Positions 1 to 8,793 of a stretch of 37,351 nt of DNA are shown here, one piece after another; the stretch's first letter is position 1, and each line of letters starts with the position of its first letter. A model generated the notes under the pieces. The model was not told the DNA's origin, did no database searches, and worked only from the letters and a program-made list of their open reading frames with translations. Source of the stretch: Novosphingobium aerophilum (GTDB lineage: Bacteria; Pseudomonadota; Alphaproteobacteria; Sphingomonadales; Sphingomonadaceae); assembly GCF_014230305.1 (NCBI RefSeq), contig NZ_JACLAU010000032.1, positions 1 to 37,351 of the forward strand, given 5' to 3'. Made by a program: the position numbers and the translations under genes.

Positions 1-114
1 GCCATGAAAACCGCAGGAAAACCCCCAAAGGTCGCTCTCGTCGCCATCATGCGAAAACTCATCACAGCCCTCAACGCCATGATCCGCAACAAGCAGAAAT
101 GGGCTCTCGCCTAG
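1..114 (+). CDS. IS110-family transposase, C-terminal end (partial)
   Basis: The frame is open from the first base and ends at TAG 112-114, giving about 37 residues. It reads GKPPKVALVAIMRKL followed by an ITALNAMI stretch. This is the typical C-terminus of IS110/IS1111-group transposases (Transposase_20 part), which use a DEDD plus Ser catalytic arrangement and an RNA guide. The N-terminal catalytic domain lies outside the window. The gene points into the window. A 7-bp hairpin follows at 122-138 and may belong to the element's end. No terminal repeat can be defined from this side alone. Confidence 0.8.
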   Translation, partial: AMKTAGKPPKVALVAIMRKLITALNAMIRNKQKWALA

Positions 115-121
115 ACGGTTG

Positions 122-138
122 CTCCCCGTACCGGGGAG
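122..138. repeat. Short hairpin just after the transposase stop
   Basis: CTCCCCG, a 3-base loop TAC, then CGGGGAG form a perfect 7-bp stem 8 bases after the transposase stop. No T-run follows, so it is a poor intrinsic terminator. It may be part of the non-coding right end of the IS110-type element, but this cannot be decided here. Confidence 0.4.
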
Positions 139-226
139 GAAACAAAGGTCCGACTTCGGGCGATAGCGGCCGTTCGAACGTGTCCACTTCGCCCAGGCGG
201 GACATCGCGTCCCCTGTGCTGCGCCC

Positions 227-255
227 TTGCCAGGCGGCGCGATGCAAACGATACT
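227..255 (+). promoter_or_regulatory. Probable sigma70-type promoter of the metalloprotease gene
   Basis: TTGCCA (227-232), a 17-base spacer and GATACT (250-255) match the -35/-10 consensus at 5 and 4 of 6 positions. The predicted start of transcription, near 262, lies about 20 bases before the ATG at 283. Inferred from pattern only. Confidence 0.4.
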
Positions 256-282
256 ATTGCCGGTCGCGGACGGGGGTGCGTG

Positions 283-1821
283 ATGCGGTTCTCATGGGCA
301 GTGGTTGGGTTAGCGGCGCTGTTGCCGGCGGCGGTGCGGGCGGAATGGATCGAATCCTCCAGCGCGCATTTCGTGGTCTATGCCAACAGCAGCCAGAGCG
401 AGAACCAGCGCTTTTCCGAACAGCTCGAACGCTATCACTCGGCGCTGGCGCTGCTGACCAAGACCAATGTCGTCGCGCCGAGCCCGTCCAACCGGGTGAC
501 GGTCTATGTCGTCAGCAGCGAGGAGGCCGTGCGCAAGCTGCATGGCGGCGACAACAAGTTCGTCGCCGGGTTCTACCTCCCGCGAGCCGGGGGCTCGGTG
601 GCGATCGTGCCCAAGGTGACCACCAGCTCGCGCGAGCTGGAATTCTCGATGACCACGCTGCTGCACGAATATGCACACCACTTCATGCAGACCAGCAGCA
701 GCTTCCCGATGCCACGCTGGTATTCGGAAGGGTCAGCCGAGTTCTTCTCGGCCGCGACCTTTCCGACAACGGGCGGGGTCTCGATCGGCCGGCCGGCGAT
801 GCATCGGGCGGCCGAGCTGGTCCTGCCCGGCTTCGCGCGCGATGTCCATGTGACCGAGCTGCTCGATCCCGCCAAGCAGGTGCGCGGCAAGCGCTACGAT
901 TCCTTCTACGGGAAAAGCTGGCTGCTGTTCCATTACCTGACCTTCGATCCGGCGCGCAAAGGCCAACTGAGCCGCTACAACCAGCTCCTGACGGAAGGCC
1001 GCTCGTCACCGGAGGCCGCGACCGAGGCCTTCGGCGATCTGGCGGTGCTGGAAAAGGATCTCGACGCCTACCTGCGCAAGCCGCGCATGCTGAGCTTCGA
1101 TCTCAAGCCCGCCTTTGTGCCGACCGGAGCGGTCACCCTGCGACGGCTGTCGGCGGGAGAAGCCGAGATGATGCCGGTGCGGATCCGGTCCGATCGCGGC
1201 GTGAACAACGAACAGGCCAAGCTGGTCCTGGCCGATGCCCGCGCCGTGGCGGCGCGCTATCCCGACGATCCGCAGGTCCAGGCCTCCCTGGCCGAGGCCG
1301 AGCACGACGCGGGCAACGACAAGGAGGCGATCGCCGCGGCCGATAAGGCCCTGGCGCGGGACCCGGCGCTGGTCCGGGCCCACGTCCAGAAGGGCCTGTC
1401 GCTGTTCCGGATGGCCGACGACGCGCCGGACCGGGCGGCCGGCTATCGCCAGGCGCGGGTGGCCTTCGCCCAGCTCAACCGGCGCGAACCCGACCATCCG
1501 GTGCCGTTGATCCATTTCTACCTGAGTTTCGTCCAGCAGGGGCAGACCCCGACCGATCTGGCCTACACGGCCCTGGCCCAGGCATCGGGGCTGGCTCCGT
1601 TCGACCTGGGCCTGCGCATGATGCTGGCATCCGAACTGGTGCGCCGCCATCGCCTGGCCGATGCCCGCACGGCGCTGGCCCCGATCGCCTACAATCCCCA
1701 CGGCGGCAGCCTGGCGGTCGCGGCCCAGCGGGTCATGGCGCGGATCGACGCCGATCCGCAGTGGGACGGCCACGATTTCACCGCGATCAGCGCCAATGTG
1801 GCGGGGGACTCCGAGGACTAG
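283..1821 (+). CDS. Exported zinc metalloprotease (peptidase MA-like) with C-terminal TPR-like repeats
   Basis: 512 residues. An N-terminal signal peptide (MRFSWAVVGLAALLPAAVRA) predicts export. HEYAH at residues 128-132 is an HExxH zinc motif. About 20 residues later comes W-Y-S-E-G-S-A-E-F-F, whose last Glu (about 153) fits the third zinc ligand of gluzincins in the peptidase MA / DUF1570 group. From about residue 300 the protein is Ala-rich helical sequence with TPR-like units around AIAAADKALARDP, a usual partner-binding module. I chose ATG 283 rather than GTG 280 because GGGGG lies 6 bases upstream of it. Substrate unknown. It is transcribed alone and converges on the thiC operon; the stop touches the palindrome at 1822-1833. 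Confidence 0.75.
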   Translation: MRFSWAVVGLAALLPAAVRAEWIESSSAHFVVYANSSQSENQRFSEQLERYHSALALLTKTNVVAPSPSNRVTVYVVSSEEAVRKLHGGDNKFVAGFYLPRAGGSVAIVPKVTTSSRELEFSMTTLLHEYAHHFMQTSSSFPMPRWYSEGSAEFFSAATFPTTGGVSIGRPAMHRAAELVLPGFARDVHVTELLDPAKQVRGKRYDSFYGKSWLLFHYLTFDPARKGQLSRYNQLLTEGRSSPEAATEAFGDLAVLEKDLDAYLRKPRMLSFDLKPAFVPTGAVTLRRLSAGEAEMMPVRIRSDRGVNNEQAKLVLADARAVAARYPDDPQVQASLAEAEHDAGNDKEAIAAADKALARDPALVRAHVQKGLSLFRMADDAPDRAAGYRQARVAFAQLNRREPDHPVPLIHFYLSFVQQGQTPTDLAYTALAQASGLAPFDLGLRMMLASELVRRHRLADARTALAPIAYNPHGGSLAVAAQRVMARIDADPQWDGHDFTAISANVAGDSED

Positions 1822-1833
1822 CCGCGATCGCGG
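1822..1833. terminator. 12-bp palindrome between convergent genes
   Basis: CCGCGATCGCGG is a perfect 12-bp palindrome directly after the metalloprotease stop and 19 bases beyond the stop of the opposing gene at 1853. It could act as a weak bidirectional terminator. There is no T-run. Confidence 0.3.
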
Positions 1834-1852
1834 ATCATCGCGTCGAGCGCCC

Positions 1853-2248
1853 CTAGCCGAGCGTGACGAACAGCTCGGCCTCGATCGCCCAGTCCTCGCC
1901 GATCCGACGCCATTTGGCGGCATAGCTGCCGCGCGCGGTGATGGTCTCGGCGACGGTGCAGGTCCATTCACCCTGCTCCATCGCCACCGGCTCGACCGCC
2001 GAGACTGTCACGGCCGCGGGGGTTCGGACATAGCGGTTGCGCTCCGCCGCGGGAGCCGCGAACTCGCGCTTCCAGGCCTGGAGCTGGGCTTTGCGCCCGG
2101 CCAGCACGGCGCTGTCGGTGCCGGTCACCAGCACCACGTCGGGCGCCAGCAGCGGCCCGATGGCGGCGAGGTCACCGGCGGCCAGGGCGCGGTTGAACGC
2201 GGCGCGGCGCAGGCGGATGGCGAGATCGGCAGCGGCGTCGGTGCTCAC
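1853..2248 (-). CDS. SnoaL/DUF4440-like (NTF2-fold) protein
   Basis: 131 residues from a GTG start. The pattern fits the NTF2-like DUF4440/SnoaL fold: an N-terminal helix (RRAAFNRALAAGDLAAIGPLLA), then DVVLVTG, a middle SAVLAGRKAQLQAW stretch, and C-terminal strands with G-E-W-T-C-T-V and R-R-I-G-E-D-W-A-I-E-A. These folds serve as small enzymes or ligand-binding proteins, and no catalytic residue can be assigned. Only 4 bases separate it from the stop of the cystatin-like gene upstream. It is therefore the last gene of the thiC operon and probably translated by coupling. A role in thiamine metabolism is not shown. Confidence 0.7.
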   Translation of the reverse strand: MSTDAAADLAIRLRRAAFNRALAAGDLAAIGPLLAPDVVLVTGTDSAVLAGRKAQLQAWKREFAAPAAERNRYVRTPAAVTVSAVEPVAMEQGEWTCTVAETITARGSYAAKWRRIGEDWAIEAELFVTLG

Positions 2249-2252
2249 GCGC

Positions 2253-2627
2253 TCAGCGGTCCTCGCGCGTCGCCTCGGTCACCTGGCGGGTGCCGTCCAG
2301 CTTCTGCCAGACCACCACCCGCCAGCGCGATCCGTCGCGCAGCTTCAGCAGCAGGCGGTAGTTCATCCCGGCCACCACCTGCCGCTCCGCCACCAGCACC
2401 CGGCCCTTGGCCCGCGGCTGCGGGGTGATGTGCGTGATCGCGGCCTGGACCACCGGGCCCAGCTCGGGCGCGCGCGGGCTCATCGGGGCAAAGCCGCCGA
2501 CCAGCGGGGCCCGCACCGGCTCAGCCGCGGGGGCAGGCACGACCGCCGCCGGAGCCGGCGCCGGAGCGGCCGGCGGCAGCGGCTCCGGTCCGGTCGTGGC
2601 CAGGACCAGGACGAACAGCCCGATCAC
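2253..2627 (-). CDS. Small exported cystatin-like protein (putative cysteine-protease inhibitor)
   Basis: 124 residues from GTG; TAGGA, which includes the thiC stop, lies 7 bases upstream. A hydrophobic N-terminus (MIGLFVLVLATTG) suggests export. An Ala/Pro-rich linker follows to about residue 40. The rest resembles a cystatin domain: a Gly pair before the helix (VGGFAPM), helix PVVQAAITHI, the hallmark Q-x-V-x-G loop as QVVAG followed by MNYRL, and a later V-V-V-W-Q-K-L segment where cystatins place the second binding hairpin. Cystatins block papain-like proteases by inserting these loops into the active site. The gene lies between thiC and the DUF4440 gene in one operon. Inhibitor activity is inferred; the match could reflect fold only. 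Confidence 0.65.
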   Translation of the reverse strand: MIGLFVLVLATTGPEPLPPAAPAPAPAAVVPAPAAEPVRAPLVGGFAPMSPRAPELGPVVQAAITHITPQPRAKGRVLVAERQVVAGMNYRLLLKLRDGSRWRVVVWQKLDGTRQVTEATREDR

Positions 2628-2636
2628 GCCGTGGTC

Positions 2637-4643
<2,007 letters not shown>

Positions 4644-5074
4644 GGCATGGTGTTAGCCCCTAGTGGCGGCGGTGTACAGGGTTCGCGACAGGGTCTGGGG
4701 GTGGCCATTGGGGCGCATGGGACATTCTTCGCCGCCACGGACCACCATGCCATCATCGACGTCCCTTGCGCCAGCCGTGTGCCCCGGCGCGCTGTCCTAC
4801 ATCGCCCCCTGGCACTACCCTTTCGCCCATGCCCCACCGTCAGCCCCCTACCCTCCGCCGCATCCGCACGCCCTGCGCACGAAAAGTCACAAAGCATGGT
4901 CTGCCATCTCCCCGCAACACACTGATCCCAAACTGCAATTCCACTCCATCCGCGCGCACCAAACCGCCCCGCAAGTGTCAACGCCGCGCGCTTTCTCTGT
5001 CTCGCCCCGTCGTGCCGGTTGCGCCGACACCCGCCCGCGCCTAGGTCAGGCGCCATGACGCAACGGGACGCCGC
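4644..5074. other. Intergenic region between the divergent thiC and crtY genes
   Basis: About 430 bases with no convincing gene; open frames here are Pro/Arg/Ser-rich and start poorly. It must hold the promoters of both thiC (minus) and the carotenoid operon (plus). A weak candidate for crtY is TTGCGC (5019-5024), 17 bases, TAGGTC (5042-5047). A 7-codon ORF at 5055-5078 ends in an ATGA overlap with crtY. No tRNA, long repeat or CRISPR structure is visible. Confidence 0.5.
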
Positions 5075-6280
5075 ATGACCACGCCAGATGCCGATGTCGC
5101 GATCCTGGGCGGAGGGCTGGCCGGTGGGCTGATCGCCCTCGCCCTCCATACGCGCCGCCCCGACCTGCGCCTGCTGCTGATCGAGCGCGATGACCGGCTG
5201 GGCGGCAACCACGTCTGGTCGTTCTTCGCCACCGACCTCGATGCCGCCGGCACGGCGCTGGTCGAACCGCTGATCGCGGCGCGCTGGCAAGGCTACACCA
5301 TCCGCTTCCCGCGCTACACCCGCGAGCTGGGCAGTGCGTACAATTCGGTCACCAGCGAACGGTTCGACGCCGCGCTGCGGGCGACCCTGCCCGCCGCCGC
5401 GATCCGCACCGGAACCGAGGTCAGGGCCGCCACCCCGACCAGCGTCACCCTGGCCGATGGACAGGTGCTGCAGGTCGGCGGAGTGATCGATGCGCGCGGC
5501 GCCGCCGTCCTGCCCCACCTGACCGGCGGCTGGCAGAAGTTCGTCGGCCGGATGATCCGCACGGCGCGCCCGCACGGGCTGGAGCGGCCGGTGGTGATGG
5601 ACGCCACGGTCGCCCAGCTCGACGGCTACCGCTTCGTCTACTGCCTGCCCTTCGGTCCCGACCGGGTCTTCGTCGAGGACACCTACTATGCCGACGAGCC
5701 CGCGCTCGACGTGCCGGTTCTGCGCCAGCGCGTGGCGGACTATTGCGCCGCTGCCGGTTGGGAGATCGCCGAGGTGCTGGGCGAGGAGACCGGGGTCCTG
5801 CCCGTGGTCGCGGGGGGCGATTTCGCCGCATTCCGCGCCGCGACCGACCAGGGCGTGGCCCAGGCCGGGATCCGCGCCGGGCTGTTCCAGCCGCTGACCT
5901 CCTATTCGCTGCCTGATGCCGTGCGCTATGCCCTAAGCATCGCCGGCAGCGCCAATCTTTCGGGCACTGGCCTTCTGGCCGCGTCGCGCGCATGGGGTGA
6001 AGCTCACTGGCGCAAGAGCGCGTTCTACCGGATGCTCACCGCGATGCTGTTCGGCGCCGCGGCCCCGGCCGAGCGCTATCGGGTGCTGCAACGGTTCTAC
6101 GGGCTCGATTCACGATTGATCGAGCGCTTTTATGCAGGCGGGACAACGATGACTGACAAGCTGCGGATCCTTACCGGCAAGCCGCCGGTCCCGATCAGCG
6201 CGGCCATCCGCGCGATCACCGGCGGAGTGCCCTTCGCCCCGCTTGACCATGGCGCCCCCGCCGCGGGAGCCTGCGCATGA
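5075..6280 (+). CDS. crtY: Lycopene beta-cyclase CrtY
   Basis: 401 residues. It closes the ends of lycopene to give beta-carotene, a precursor of the yellow xanthophylls of sphingomonads. The N-terminal dinucleotide-binding fold starts as VAILGGGLAGG (residues 8-18) and continues with LLIERDDRLGGNHVW, a family signature. FVYCLPFGPDRVFVEDTYY and FQPLTSYSLPDAVRYA are further CrtY-type blocks, as is the region ending RFYGLDSRLIERFYAG. It is the first gene of the cluster, and its stop overlaps the crtI ATG (ATGA). The ATG at 5075 overlaps the stop of a tiny upstream frame. Confidence 0.95.
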   Translation: MTTPDADVAILGGGLAGGLIALALHTRRPDLRLLLIERDDRLGGNHVWSFFATDLDAAGTALVEPLIAARWQGYTIRFPRYTRELGSAYNSVTSERFDAALRATLPAAAIRTGTEVRAATPTSVTLADGQVLQVGGVIDARGAAVLPHLTGGWQKFVGRMIRTARPHGLERPVVMDATVAQLDGYRFVYCLPFGPDRVFVEDTYYADEPALDVPVLRQRVADYCAAAGWEIAEVLGEETGVLPVVAGGDFAAFRAATDQGVAQAGIRAGLFQPLTSYSLPDAVRYALSIAGSANLSGTGLLAASRAWGEAHWRKSAFYRMLTAMLFGAAAPAERYRVLQRFYGLDSRLIERFYAGGTTMTDKLRILTGKPPVPISAAIRAITGGVPFAPLDHGAPAAGACA

Positions 6281-7758
6281 GCCGCTCCGCCTGTGTCATC
6301 GGCGCCGGGTTCGGCGGCCTCGCCCTCGCCATTCGCCTGCAGTCGGCCGGGATCGCCACCACCATCGTGGAGGCGCGCGACAAGCCCGGCGGGCGCGGCT
6401 ATTACTGGGAGCGCGACGGCTTCACCTTCGATGCCGGCCCCACGGTCATCACCGATCCGCCCTGCCTCAAGGAGCTGTGGGCGCTGACCGGCCACGACAT
6501 TTCCGAAGATGTCGATCTGATGCCGGTCATGCCGTTCTACCGGCTCAACTGGCCGGATGGCGTCAACTTCGACTATTCGAACGACGATGCCGGGCTGAAG
6601 GCCGAGATCGACCGCGTCGCGCCCGGCGACTGGGAGGGCTACGAGCAGTTCCTGCGCTATTCCGCCCACGTCCACGATGAAGGCTACGTCAAGCTCGGCA
6701 CGGTGCCGTTCCTTGACTTCGCCTCGATGCTCAAGGCCGCCCCGGCGCTGGCCAAGCACCAGGCCTGGCGCTCGGTCTATTCGATGGTCTCGAGCTTCGT
6801 GAAGAGCGAGAAGCTGCGCGAGGCGCTGTCGTTCCACACCCTGCTGGTCGGCGGCAACCCGATGACCACCAGCGCGATCTACGCCCTGATCCACAAGCTG
6901 GAAAAAGATGGCGGGGTGTGGTGGGCGCGCGGCGGCACCAACCGCCTGATCGCCGGCATGGTCCGTCACTTCGAGCGGATCGGCGGCACCATCCGCGTTC
7001 ACGATCCGGTGGTCCACCTCCATTCGGTGGGCGATCGCATCACCGAGGTGGAGACCCAGAGCGGTTGGCGCCAGCGCTTCGATGCCGTGGCCAGCAACGC
7101 CGACATCGTCCATTCCTATCGCGACCTGCTGTCGGACAATGCCGCCGGGCAGGCCCGGGCGAAAAAGCTGCAGCGCAAGCGCTACAGCCCCAGCCTGTTC
7201 GTGGTCCACTTCGGGGTGGAGGGCACCTGGCCCGGCATCCCGCACCACATGATCCTGTTCGGCCCGCGCTACAAGGGCCTGCTCGACGACATTTACCAGC
7301 ATGGCGTCCTGCCGCAGGACTTCTCGATCTATCTGCACCACCCGACCGTGACCGACCCCTCGGTCGCGCCCCCGGGCAAGTCGACCTTCTATGCGCTGGT
7401 CCCGGTCGCCCACATGGGCAAGCTGCCGATCGACTGGGAGCATGTCGGCCCGCTGCTCGAAAAGCGCATCCTGGACGAGGTCGGGCGGCGGCTGATCCCC
7501 GATATCCACGACCGGATCATCACCAAGTTCCACTATGCCCCGCGCGATTTCGCGATGGACCTCAACGCGCACCTCGGCAGCGCCTTCAGCCTCGAACCGA
7601 TCCTGACGCAGAGCGCCTATTTCCGTGGCCACAACCGGGACGACAAGCTGAAGAACTTCTACCTGGTCGGCGCCGGAACCCACCCCGGCGCAGGCATCCC
7701 GGGGGTGGTCGGCAGCGCCAAGGCGACCGCCGGATTGATGATCGAGGATCTGACGTGA
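6277..7758 (+). CDS. crtI: Phytoene desaturase CrtI
   Basis: 493 residues, the usual length for bacterial CrtI. The enzyme introduces four double bases' worth of desaturation into phytoene, giving lycopene at the membrane. The FAD-binding N-terminus reads VIGAGFGGLALA, then VEARDKPGGRGYYW and FDAGPTVITDP. The C-terminal family signature is LVGAGTHPGAGIPGV followed by GSAKATAG. It overlaps crtY by 4 bp, so the two are co-translated. Downstream, a 15-codon frame begins with a GTGA overlap, followed by an inverted repeat pair rather than by crtB directly. Confidence 0.96.
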   Translation: MSRSACVIGAGFGGLALAIRLQSAGIATTIVEARDKPGGRGYYWERDGFTFDAGPTVITDPPCLKELWALTGHDISEDVDLMPVMPFYRLNWPDGVNFDYSNDDAGLKAEIDRVAPGDWEGYEQFLRYSAHVHDEGYVKLGTVPFLDFASMLKAAPALAKHQAWRSVYSMVSSFVKSEKLREALSFHTLLVGGNPMTTSAIYALIHKLEKDGGVWWARGGTNRLIAGMVRHFERIGGTIRVHDPVVHLHSVGDRITEVETQSGWRQRFDAVASNADIVHSYRDLLSDNAAGQARAKKLQRKRYSPSLFVVHFGVEGTWPGIPHHMILFGPRYKGLLDDIYQHGVLPQDFSIYLHHPTVTDPSVAPPGKSTFYALVPVAHMGKLPIDWEHVGPLLEKRILDEVGRRLIPDIHDRIITKFHYAPRDFAMDLNAHLGSAFSLEPILTQSAYFRGHNRDDKLKNFYLVGAGTHPGAGIPGVVGSAKATAGLMIEDLT

Positions 7759-7805
7759 AGGGCCGGCGCCGGGTGGACCAGCGGGTTGCGATGGCTTAGG
7801 GCCAT

Positions 7806-7940
7806 CGTCATGCTGAACTTGTTTCAGCATCCATCCAGCCCCCGGGCTGATGGCGCATGAGCACGCCGCGGTGCAGCAAGGTATCGGGCAACGATCCGAA
7901 TGACAGGAAAGATGGATGCTGAAACAAGTTCAGCATGACG
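7806..7940. repeat. REPIN-like pair of 30-bp inverted repeats (type 1)
   Basis: The 30-bp arm at 7806-7835 and its exact reverse complement at 7911-7940 are separated by 75 bp. Each arm contains its own small palindrome, TGCTGAA-CTTGT-TTCAGCA. Two inverted copies of a short palindromic repeat form the layout called a REPIN. I recall this TGCTGAACTTGTTTCAGCA core as frequent in sphingomonad genomes, but no genome comparison was possible. It lies in the crtI-LOG gap. Confidence 0.85.
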
Positions 7941-7983
7941 GCAGTTTTGTTGACCGCCACCCCGCCAGCGCGAGACGCCTCGC

Positions 7984-8568
7984 ATGAAGCGCATCGCGGT
8001 CTACTGCGGATCGGCCACCCCGGCCGACCCGCGCTATCTTGAACTGGCGGCGCTGACCGGCCGCACTCTGGCGGAACGCGGCATCGGGGTGGTCTATGGC
8101 GGCGGCACGCGCGGGCTGATGGGCGCGGTCGCCGATGCTGCGCTGGCGGCCGGCGGCGAGGTGATCGGGGTGATCCCCGAGGCCCTCGCCGGCACTCCGG
8201 AAGTGGCCCATCATGGCTGCACCGAACTGCACGTCGTGACCGGCATGCACCAGCGCAAGCAGGCCTTCACCGACCTGTCCGATGGCTTCCTGACCCTGCC
8301 GGGCGGCGTGGGCACGATGGACGAGCTGTGGGAAGCCGTGTCGTGGGCGCAGCTGGGCTACCATGCCAAGCCCGTCGGCCTGCTCAATGCCTTCGGTTTC
8401 TACGACGCGCTGCTCGCCTTCAACCGCCACATGATCGACACCGGCTTCATCCGTCTGGTCCATGCCGGCATCCTGATCGCCGAGGCCGAGCTGGACCAGC
8501 TGCTCACCCGCATGACCGCGCATGAACCCCATGTGCCGATCTTCCAGATGACCGCGAAGGATCTGTAG
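7984..8568 (+). CDS. LOG-family protein (nucleoside monophosphate phosphoribohydrolase, TIGR00730 type)
   Basis: 194 residues, typical of the short LOG class. The Rossmann-like fold begins IAVYCGSATPADPRY, then GIGVVYGGGTRGLMGAVADAAL. The catalytic signature P-G-G-x-G-T-x-x-E is present in LPGGVGTMDELWE. Relatives cleave cytokinin riboside monophosphate or other purine nucleotides to base and ribose 5-phosphate. The gene lies between crtI and crtB on the same strand, with inverted repeats on both sides, and its last three codons and stop form the first unit of a 17-bp tandem repeat. It has no recognised step in carotenoid synthesis, so it may be a passenger. The start is the ATG that begins the conserved MKRIAVYCGS. 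Confidence 0.88.
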   Translation: MKRIAVYCGSATPADPRYLELAALTGRTLAERGIGVVYGGGTRGLMGAVADAALAAGGEVIGVIPEALAGTPEVAHHGCTELHVVTGMHQRKQAFTDLSDGFLTLPGGVGTMDELWEAVSWAQLGYHAKPVGLLNAFGFYDALLAFNRHMIDTGFIRLVHAGILIAEAELDQLLTRMTAHEPHVPIFQMTAKDL

Positions 8569-8641
8569 GGGTCCAGGTTCTCCAGGGGTCAAGGATCTCT
8601 AGGGGTCAAGGATCTCTAGGGGTCAAGGATCTCCAGGGTTC
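8557..8641. repeat. Tandem repeat: five copies of a 17-bp unit
   Basis: Units at 8557-8573, 8574-8590, 8591-8607, 8608-8624 and 8625-8641 follow AAGGATCTCTAGGGGTC with a few changes; units 3 and 4 are identical. Unit 1 contains the end of the LOG gene (codons for Lys-Asp-Leu and the stop), which suggests the array grew by copying the gene's 3' end. Such arrays change length by slippage. Confidence 0.9.
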
Positions 8642-8696
8642 TCTGGCCCTCGCGGCACGAAGGCCCTGTCCTACGCCGAACAAATCACCTATCGCC

Positions 8697-8763
8697 CCGT
8701 TCGTGTCGAGCGAAGTCGAGACACCGGGCCGCAGCGTGTCTCGACTTCGCTCGACACGAACGG
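8697..8763. repeat. REPIN-like inverted repeat with perfect 28-bp arms (type 2)
   Basis: The arm at 8697-8724 and its exact complement at 8736-8763 flank an 11-base loop. The arms carry the core TCGAGCGAAGTCGAGAC. A transcript would fold into a very stable 28-bp hairpin ending 30 bases before the likely crtB start. The sequence is unrelated to the type 1 pair at 7806-7940. It could attenuate transcription or protect RNA ends in the crt transcript; this is inference. Confidence 0.88.
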
Positions 8764-8793
8764 CTCTTGCTGAATCAGGCTGAAGTCTCCCGC

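Noticed and set aside
115..279. Bridge RNA of the left IS110 element
   Set aside because: Only one short hairpin is visible and the other element end is missing, so target- and donor-binding loops cannot be defined.
283..2627. Protease-inhibitor pair formed by the metalloprotease and the cystatin-like protein
   Set aside because: They are convergent, not co-transcribed, and cystatins target cysteine proteases rather than zinc enzymes, so the pairing is probably coincidental.
4660..5058. Plus-strand frames in the thiC-crtY gap (for example starting at 4663 or 4599)
   Set aside because: Pro/Ser/Arg-rich, no ribosome signal, no domain, and the 4599 frame starts inside the riboswitch.
7755..7799. 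15-codon frame after crtI starting with a GTGA overlap
   Set aside because: Too short and without similarity to call a gene; kept only as a hint of an older junction.
6130..7830. 566-codon minus-strand frame opposite crtI
   Set aside because: His/Asp/Gln/Ala-rich antisense shadow of crtI without recognisable motifs.
8557..8641. CRISPR array
   Set aside because: The 17-bp units are directly adjacent with no unique spacers, so this is a minisatellite; no cas genes are present.
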